Shown piece after piece: positions 56,171 to 64,000 of a stretch of 64,000 nt of DNA. Source of the stretch: Byssochlamys sp. IMV 00236. Lineage: Eukaryota; Ascomycota; Eurotiomycetes; Eurotiales; Thermoascaceae. Where the stretch lies: positions 558,001 to 622,000 of the forward strand of contig MSJH02000840.1 in the NCBI GenBank assembly GCA_001931875.2, read 5' to 3'. Position numbers and translations under genes: made by a program. Under the pieces are notes generated by a model. The model ran no database searches. It was not told the DNA's origin and worked only from the letters and a program-made list of their open reading frames with translations. Positions within the stretch are counted from its first letter, which is position 1; each line of letters begins with the position of its first letter.

Positions 56171-57101
56171 TCACCTCCCCATCCAGCCTCCGTCAACAGT
56201 CAGGATCTCTCCACTCACGTACAAGGAAGCTCGACTAGCCAAAAACACCACTGCGCCTTTCATGTCCTCTGGATCTCCCCACCTTCCAGCAGGGATACGA
56301 CCCAAAATGCTAGCAGCTTGTTCCTTATTGGTGTGTAGCACTTCGGTCAAGTCCGTGACAATGTATCCGGGCGCGATAGCGTTCACATTGACTCCCTTGG
56401 AGGCCCATTCGTTGGACAGCGCTTTGGTCAGCTGGCCCACGGCTCCTTTTGCCGATGCATACGCAGGTACGTTCACTCCTCCTTGGAAAGACATGATTGA
56501 GGCGACGTTGATAATACTACCGCGATGGTTTGTACCCGCCTCTGGTGTCCGTGTGAGCATGTAAGCGCCGACATCACGGCATAACGTCCACACGGTGGTG
56601 AGGTTCACTTGTATAACCTGGACTCTATGTTACAAAATATCCCTCTGTGATTATATATGAAACATGAGGGTGTGTCAGTGATCTGAACTATGAAACTTAC
56701 CTCGTTCCAATCCGACTGGGGAAACAGATGAGCCGGATGCCGTCGTTGAATACCAGCGCATGTGACAAGGATGGATATATCGTGTCCTTCATCGAGGACC
56801 CTCTTCGTTAGACCGGATACTTCTTCTTGATTGGACAAGTCGGCAGTGATTATATATGCCTTGCGACCCAGAGCCTCTATGGCCGTCTTGGTATTTGTGT
56901 TTTGAGCGTCTCTCTATATCTATAGTCAGTCCTGGAACCACAATTGCAAGTCCTTATGGGCAAACATTCCTGAATGAGAACTATATCTGCACCCGCCTCT
57001 GCCAGTGCAATGGCCATTTGGACTCCGATACCTCTCGTTCCACCTGTTACAAGGGCTGTCCTCCCATCGAGGGAGAACATTTTGGGGAATGTTAAAGTCA
57101 T
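56171..57101 (-). CDS. Short-chain dehydrogenase/reductase, 2-deoxy-D-gluconate 3-dehydrogenase-like, with a non-GT first donor
   Basis: Three exons, 56970-57101, 56701-56913 and 56171-56617, give 263 residues. The Rossmann motif TGGTRGIG is at 19-26, the catalytic Ser155 lies in NVASIMSF, and the Tyr168/Lys172 pair in [10 protein letters not shown]. The C-terminus [14 protein letters not shown] is a strong match to KduD-like SDRs, which oxidise sugar acids such as 2-deoxy-D-gluconate with NAD. Intron 1 (56914-56969) has an excellent branch site and AG acceptor, but its donor reads CAG|GAATGT instead of CAG|GTATGT. Using the nearest GT puts a TAG into the frame. So either it is a rare GA-AG intron, a sequence error, or the gene is newly inactivated. 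The adjacent sugar-acid dehydratase is broken. Confidence 0.82.
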
Positions 57102-57411
57102 GGTTGTGGTTGTAGTATTTCGTATGAACTGGCTAGGTCGAATCCTGGAATTTGTATTTCCTGATTTGAATATTTTGTTTCAAATCGAGCGGGGGATTAT
57201 CATGGTCGTAGTATTTTGTTTTTCGGACTTATGTTTTCTCGGCCATCGTCCCGATATCTGCTCAAAATAGGGAGAAACACCGGGAGGTAGATACCGAACA
57301 TAGCCGAGGAGAGAGACTACAAAACCCGACGTCCCTGCATTCTACCTACTTACAGGGAAGTATGATTTCGGGTGCACGGAAAAATAATGGGAGCAGCGAT
57401 ACATTAATTTT
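57102..57411. other. Short intergenic region upstream of the SDR gene
   Basis: This holds the SDR promoter and the 3' flank of the dehydratase pseudogene. Nothing else is recognised. Confidence 0.5.
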
Positions 57412-57865
57412 TCAAAAGAAGACAGCTTTTAGCGTTAAGTAAGCTCCCTGTGAATGATAGACCTGCACATCGTACTCCTCTGCCATGTGGTAATCTTTTT
57501 TCGCCTCGGAAATCCCCCCAGCATACGCGATATCAGGTTGTAAGACATCGACAATCCCCTGTTCTAGGAATGGTTTACAATTTTCATCGCGTGCAAGTCG
57601 TTCATCGAACGCGTTCGGGATGGTGGTGAGGCCAGAAAGCTGCTTTAAGTACCTAGCGCTTCGGGAGCTCCGCAAGCAATGGCTCTTCAATGAATAGAGG
57701 TCGACTGGGATCGAGTGCTTTTGCGAGCTGCTTCGCCATGGACTTGTGCAGAAGACCGTGAAAATCGAGCCCAGCATCTAGACTAAGACTTTTGACAGTT
57801 TTCAGGCGCTTGACTATGGAGTCAAACTGAAGGCGAGTTAAGCCAGTTGACGTCTTCAGTTGCAT
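57412..57865 (-). pseudogene. Frameshifted, truncated enolase-superfamily sugar-acid dehydratase (galactonate-dehydratase-like)
   Basis: Two overlapping minus-strand frames carry consecutive pieces of one mandelate-racemase/enolase-type enzyme. The first, 57653-57865, reads SLDAGLDFHGLLHKSMAKQL and LFIEEPLLAELP, which includes the metal-ligand Asp and Glu regions. The second, 57412-57777, continues with LTTIPNAFDERLA and FLEQGIVDVLQPDIAYAGGI, covering the second and third metal-site strands. The junction needs a frame change, and TAG/TAA codons fall in the other frames. The N-terminal lid domain and the C-terminal end are missing. An intron does not explain the frame change well. Homologous dehydratases act on galactonate or similar aldonates, which fits the neighbouring SDR. 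Confidence 0.75.
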
Positions 57866-58521
57866 TCACGATGCATTTCAGTCCCTGCGCTATGCGAGCT
57901 TTCTGCATTTAGGTATCAATAGACAGGGATGATAAGTTAAAGTATTATTTTGAGCACTCATGCTTCAACCTCGATGCCCTTGGTCGATCGCCGCCAATCC
58001 AGGCATACATCTGGACCTGCGGACTTTTCTATCTAAGATACAAATCATTGATAAACAGCTGCAGCGAAACACCGGATGTAAGCTTTGATCGGAGTGGAAA
58101 GCAATCGGCCCTTTTTGTGAAGCGGAAAGATACTTATTACATGTTCGTCCTTTTGATTAGAGAACGTAAACTAAGAATACACTTTTCGATCCTAGGTCCG
58201 AGGACATCAGACCGCTTGGATAACCAATCATCCATGTCCAGCCCCTGATCTTAAAATTACCGAGAAGTTTCTAACCTTGTATCGACCTTGGATTTGAAAA
58301 GTAATTTCGATGCCGCTATCCAGCAAAAAGCTCTACCTGTACATGAAAAGAAGGCAAACAGGCCTGGATTTCATTACATCGTCTCTTAGTGATGAAGGCA
58401 ATAGATCAATTGAACGAGACAGCTGTCGAAGGGGAAAGTGAATATTGATCATTCAATGTTGACAACCCAGACCGAGAAAATGTTTCCGTTGTAGTGGTTA
58501 CCTTGTACCTATCGCGGGACA
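57866..58521. other. Intergenic region
   Basis: This lies between the dehydratase pseudogene and the stop of the giant DUF3638 gene. It may contain unrecognisable remains of the pseudogene's N-terminus. No gene is recognised. Confidence 0.45.
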
Positions 58522-61500
58522 CTAACATGAAGTGTGGCCTTCATCTGGAATGTCGAAGTCTGATGGATGGAGAATTATGCCGTCAAGTATCTTGCCCATA
58601 TGTGTCTTGTCGATTCCCTCACCGCTTCTCCGAATCTGCGATAGAAGAACTTGTAGGAACTTTACGGGACTGCGACTGAAATTCGAAGTGGGCCTACCGC
58701 GCCCTTCTCTTCTCAATATGAATCCATCGGCGGCCACCTCGATGTCATCACTGACGATAGGTTTCGAAGTGAGACCTAGGAAGCTGCAAAGCTCAACATA
58801 TTCGGCGAAGGAANNNNNNNNNNNNNNNNNNNNAACGGAGATACAATTGTCCTGAAAACAAATTCAGCTGTCTGGTGAGATATGACGGTATCTCAGGAGC
58901 GTGCTGGGGGATGCTGTATAGATCCAGATGGTCCAAAGACTGCAGCCCCAGATTGGACCTGGGAGCGTAGAGATGCAGCGCGACGTATTTTGAGTGCTTG
59001 ATAGATGGATATAATTCTTGCGCCTCGTACGGACTGATGATTACCATCTGAGTAGTAGGTACACCAGTATGGCCGTCGCGACGACTCCGACTTGTCAAAA
59101 TCCATTGCACGGGTCGCTGGTATGCATCAGAGATGAATGATGATCTATCGTGAGGCATGATGGTATATGCAAAATCGGTAGTAACAAGAAGGTCCTTCGG
59201 GAATTCCGTGACATCGAGAAATTCGGCAGCACTTGACTTCGCCAGAGAGCGGAAAGCAGGACGAAACGCAATAGATCCCTCAGGAACGATTCCAGTGGAT
59301 ATAAACTTCCTTATATCAGGATGAACAAAGTGCTCTGCTGGCTGAGCTTTGAGAGGCCTCTGCACTTGTCTTTGTCGTTGAATCTCCGGTGATAGTTCCC
59401 GTTCCTGTTCCTCATCCATCCTCATAGTGCTGGAGAGTACATCGCCGAACCCTCGATAACGCTCCATAATACGGGTCATGATATCGGGATCCAAGCCGTC
59501 ACGAATTTCCATGGGTTGCGGAAGAATGTCATGGCCTTCGAAGGGCTTATACCTTTGCTCCAGGGACTGTGCTTCCTCTTCTAGGAAGTCTGTCGCTTGT
59601 TCAGCGGACATATCAATCGCTTCGTCAGTACGACTTTCATCCCACAAAGTTGTCTGCTTCGCAAATCGTTGACCTTGTGTGTACCATAGCGGTACGCTCT
59701 TCGTGGTATCAATCCAGGTCTCTGAAACAGCCCAGGTGAGAACATCCGACACAGTGATATGCGAACTCTTGGACTTTGTGTCCATGGCACGAATCTTATG
59801 TTGAATCTCGGGAGGGACACAAAAGACGGCTGACTGGCCGCGGCCTAGCTCTCTCATTCTCATGCATGCTGTGGAATGTCAGCTCCAACTATCACTCTGT
59901 TCGAAGCACTTACCTTGAGCTAGTCTGTCCTTCGTTAGACTTGCACCTAGTGTCACAGCTGCGCGATAGTGCAGTGGTAGTTTCAGGTCAATTCCTCTCG
60001 TATGGGATTCATCCAAAAATACGTAGCATACGCCGAGCTGTTTTGAAAATGGCGATGTCTGCAGAAGCTCTACATGGCCCTTACGGTCTACGACACAAAG
60101 GTCGTCATTATCGTCACAAAACACGACAGCCTGTGGCCCACCACTTCCTGACGTTAATCGCAGCCATTCAGTTGCCACCTGCAGATTATTCAACTCCAAG
60201 ACCTGAGCGCCGACATCGAGGATGACCTGAGCAGGGGGATCCATCTCCATAACTAGAGATAGGAGAACCTCAGCATCGGACTTGCTGCTCTTGTCCCTGG
60301 GAGGGATGGTTACAACGGAGTTCTCCGGCTGTAGAATATGTTCAAGGACTAGCGCGTTCGTGTGTACCTGCCCTGGTAAATCAAGCTGCTTTACCCCCAC
60401 GGGAAGAGTTTCTCTGGAATCATTCGTTCCACTGAATCCGGTGGTAGGATAGCGTTTTGGTTGCCCAATATCCCAGCCAGATGCGGAAAGTTTCTGCGGA
60501 AACTCCTTCACCTCTTTCGGGAATATGACCTGGGATAGGAAGTAATCGATAACGCTCTTGGCGAATCGAAAACAAGGAAAGACATCCTCAACGCATTGAT
60601 AATAGTCTTCGAGATTGATACTGACAAGTTGTTCAAATTCTCTTGGCAGATCTTGAGCCTCTCGGACCCATATCTGGTACTCCACATCCGCCTGATCTGC
60701 GTTGAGAAGGTGACGAAAGGCAATAAACAAGTCCTCATTATCTAGGCCGCCGTAATAATAACTGAGACTCGTCAAGATGATGACCACCTCCGGATGACTA
60801 AACTCTGATCGCAGGGTTGGACTGTCCTTTGCACGATAAGGCACTGCAAGCTTCGTTGGAGGGTCCCGAGCTGTTGTCAGACCGTAATTGACCCTCCATC
60901 GTTTCTGACCGAAGACGAATGCTATAATACCTCCAGCCAGGAGGCCTCTCAGTAGAAACAGCACATCACGAGTACTATCACTCCAGAACCCGCCCTTGAA
61001 GCCCTCGACTTGTCTAACTTGGTCGCTGGTTAGTTCCCACTGGGTGATATATGTGCGCACTGCATCCCTCACGGCCTGGCACTGCCTGGCAACAGGGAAG
61101 CCCTTGAGACCAGTCTCGCAGATGTCATTCGCGACCAAAGCGCATAGCTCTCGCTGCATGTCGACGTCAAAGATGCGAATCCGGGGAAAGTTACCACCCT
61201 TAGTTTCTCCAATTTCTAGCAGAGGAAAATTCTTTTTCACATCGTGTGAACGCTTCTTCACCAGGGATAAGACCTCTTGAATGAGTATCCATCGCTGTGG
61301 ACTTAAATCGACTGGTCGTTGGTCTCCCATTGTGTAGACAAGCTCGAACTTGGTGCTAAAGTTCTCATCACTTTCGTCAACAATATCACGCGAATACTGG
61401 TCAAAAAATGCTTGGGCATCCAGGAGCGACCGCCCAACAGCAGTCCTACCAGTCACAAGACACTCCAGTCCCATCAGCTTCAACGACAAAATTTGCTCTG

Positions 61501-64000
61501 GCTGCACGAGGAGGATACCACCCTGCTCCATACACTGCCGGCACATGCGAACAATCTCCTCAGCTTGCTCATCGTCAACATGCAATGCACGGGAGAATGG
61601 TAAGTGATAGATACGTCTTCCTACCATCCCTCCTAACTTCGAGATAAGCATTTGGAACATTTGTCTTGCTTGAGGTTTCGGGACCATAACGCGGACCAGC
61701 CGAGTTCCATCCGCGAGAGTGATGGCTGTTTTGGGCACGATGACGGCTGATTTTCCCTCTCCCATATTTAACTGCAAAACAGCATTCTCTGAGGTCCTTG
61801 TCATCTCACGAGCAATGTCTTCCTGTACCTCGCGAATCATAAGACCGCTCTCGACTTCTAAAAGCAGAGAGTCGGGATAGTCATAAGGATCCCAGTTTGT
61901 GTGGCCGGGGTTCTGAAGCTCCTTGACGAGGCTGTTCGGGTTATTCACGGAGTCTACCATTCTCTGTGCACGCTGAAGCTCCGTAAATGCGACCCCATAG
62001 CTAACTATGGTTTGCTTCCACAGATTCGAGATCAAGTTCCACCGGCTGCGGCTAAGCTGTTCCAGGAAGAAAGCTGGGGATAATCGCGGCCAGCATTGAG
62101 CATCAGCCAGGATTTTTAGGACTTCTGATTCCGGTACAGCGGTCGTAGTAATATTGACTGCAGACAAAAATGCCGTATAAATGCTGTCCAAATGCTGTTT
62201 ACGACAGTCTCGGTGCTGGTAAATGATACCGGCGAGGTTTGAATCCTTTAATTTCCAGCGCTTGTTCAGAGGATTCACAAGGAATTGCTGAAGACTCACA
62301 CGCAAACGCTCAACGTACGTCCGTTCATAACTTGACACGGAGAGTCGATCCAAATTCTCCACTACCTCGCTCAGGCGAGGCGTTGGATTATTGCGTTGGC
62401 TATCGAGACGTAGAAGTTCGTTGGTATCCATTCCCTGATACATTGATGGCAGCGGCGCCTGAAACGTGAAGATATCACTGATACTGACGTAGCCGCGGTT
62501 GGCCTGGGGAGTCCATCGTGGTTCGAGCCATGAACACCAAGGACTTGGAATCGGATCACAGCAGCTCCAAAGCCCATCCATCATGGCCCCTGACTTCACG
62601 ATCTCCCCTAAATAGTCGTAGAAACGTCTATTATCGAAGCAAGCGGCAAATGCCTCTCTGATGGGCTTCATGGCCGTTTCCACTTTGATGTAATGCCCAA
62701 AAATAAAAGGGTCAGTATCTGCAGGACTGGTTGGCGCTCTGCAGGGCCACATTCCCATCAGTATATCGGTAAACGCTTTCACTGCTTTCTCTTGATTCTG
62801 TACCAAAGAACGGTGTCGCCGAGATCGGAATTGTTTCTTTGATTCTCCAAAGCCTCGCACCAGATTGATTTCCGGTGTATCACACAATTCGTGAAGAGAA
62901 TCTTTGACAAGATACTGAACAGTGCCTCTCTTCAATTCGAGCCCTTCTGATAGGGCAAACGATGTAGCAGTCGGAATCTGCATCGTGGACAAGGACCCCA
63001 AGGTATAGAAACATATTAACGCTTGGAGGACAAGAACATCTGCGTTTTCTGCAAATCCCAACGTGGATAACCATATCATGACTCTGAATTTGTTTACATC
63101 TCTTCTACCCAGTATTGAATGTAAACTGATCCAATTTTTCGAGACTGATTGATCTGACTCTAACAGGTATTCGGAGTCATAGCGGAACTTACGCAACGGA
63201 AATGCATCGTGTGACCCATGAAGCGGTGACGCTTTGGAGAGGAATTTCCACAGGTGCTTACGATTCCACGACACTGGAGAAAAGCCAAAACCTCCGTTTC
63301 CATTATGGATCGCATTAGAAGATGTAAAGGCCCGGTATCCTGATGCGGAACCTTGGCTTCTGTCACGGCTAGCATATACGCAATCCTGACTGTCGGTATG
63401 ATCTTCCGCACCGTAACCGGATACCCGTAGTACAGACGAGCGAATCATTGCCCTGGTGAGTAGTTCTGTCTCCAAGGAGTCCAAATTCAATGAATCTCGA
63501 GATAACCGAGGCCATAGAAATCTGCGTTGGGATTTCTCATCTAGAAGGCCTTTGACCTCTTTGTAGAACGAGTCGTGCTGCGCCAGGAAACTAAGTTTTG
63601 GTGTCCACTCGACCGATTGCATTTCTTTCAGATGCGCCGGGTAATATGTTCTCTTTGGGGTCAGATGGGCTATCTTGGCCAGTAATTGGACATTATCTGT
63701 GGTGAGGGGATCGAATGAGTGAACCGCAGATGATCTGAGGATAGAAAGGGCTTGCTCTGTCCCCGTCTTTCCCGTCAGAGGGTCTGGCAGGCAAAACCCA
63801 GTTAAAGCGTGTAGATAACAAAGTAAGAGTTTGCTTTGCAGGGTGCTGTTGTCCACCAGTCTGCCAATCTGATCATCTACAACGTAGACATGAGCCTTGA
63901 TGTTCGACGTTTGATCGGCAGAAACATGAATATGGTCAAGCGATTTGCAGTGTGACAAATCCCCCTCAAGGAGAATGGCCATTCGGCTCCCATTTTCCTG
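58522..64000 (-). CDS. Giant DUF3638/DUF3645-family protein, C-terminal part (partial, contains an assembly gap)
   Basis: The frame is open from the window edge through 59914, then a 45-bp intron (59869-59913, GTAAGT..CACAG) and a last exon to TAG at 58522-58524. About 1,800 residues are visible; full-length relatives are around 3,000. Key features are LNMGEGKSAVIVP, a Walker-A-like loop at about 61765, followed by LADGTRLVRVMVPKPQARQM, DIVDESDEN, and, near the end, VFLDESHTRGIDLKLP and GASLTKDRLAQACMRMRELG. These resemble superfamily-2 helicase motifs. Databases label some relatives ubiquitinyl hydrolase; no such activity is evident here. A 20-N gap at 58814-58833 disrupts the frame, yet the downstream frame clearly continues the same protein (SFAEYVELCSFLGL). 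Confidence 0.88.
58814..58833. other. Assembly gap (20 N)
   Basis: Twenty ambiguous bases lie inside the last exon of the giant DUF3638-family gene. Flanking codons leave one base on each side, so if the gene is intact the true missing length must be 1 modulo 3. The round size of 20 suggests a placeholder rather than a measured length. Confidence 0.95.

Noticed and set aside
1..64000. CRISPR array, bacterial operon or phage
   Set aside because: Spliceosomal introns and fungal families throughout; no array of spaced repeats is visible.

Overview
This window is nuclear DNA of a filamentous ascomycete, most likely Eurotiales (Aspergillus/Penicillium type). Genes are dense on both strands. Introns are mostly 45-100 bp, with GT..AG borders and a CTGAC/CTAAC-like branch site close to the acceptor. 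The families are typical of moulds: a fungal COX24/mS38, fungal F-box/PHD-like proteins, a DUF3638-type giant protein, NCS1, ACS and APC transporters, a KP4-like secreted protein and MgtC. I rebuilt exon structures by hand. Most models close in frame across every junction and agree with family length; exceptions are stated.

Layout. 0-7 kb is housekeeping: an unidentified 3' end, V-ATPase proteolipid c, COX24/mS38, and a G-protein alpha subunit that does not resemble the three classical fungal classes. 6.7-14 kb is a gene-poor block with at most decayed coding traces. 14-31 kb is a metabolic block: PhyH dioxygenase, NCS1 permease, a small secreted protein, amidase, ACS-type MFS carrier, methylmalonate-semialdehyde-dehydrogenase-like enzyme, APC choline/GABA-type permease and a second aldehyde dehydrogenase. 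Three of its promoters, two of them divergent, carry 4-6 HGATAR (AreA-type) sites, which fits nitrogen-regulated uptake and catabolism of amide/amine compounds. 31-37 kb holds a KP4-like secreted protein, an intronless MgtC homologue and a CorA-like membrane protein with a GMN motif; the last two both belong to magnesium-related families.

37-49 kb holds a secreted agmatinase-family protein, a divergent protein kinase, free-methionine-(R)-sulfoxide reductase, NAD kinase and the exosome subunit Rrp46. 50-58 kb is accessory: a four-helix membrane protein, an acidic small secreted protein, an F-box/PHD-like reading frame cut by one stop codon, an SDR dehydrogenase whose first intron lacks a GT donor, and a frameshifted enolase-superfamily sugar-acid dehydratase. 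58.5-64 kb is the C-terminal part of a giant DUF3638-family protein. It runs off the window and contains a 20-N assembly gap.

Recurring oddities are very small coding exons (an ATG-only exon, and exons of 5, 13, 22 and 24 nt), a dehydrogenase with a nuclear-looking N-terminus, and a possibly decaying sugar-acid gene pair. I found no convincing tRNA, rRNA, CRISPR array or intact transposon.
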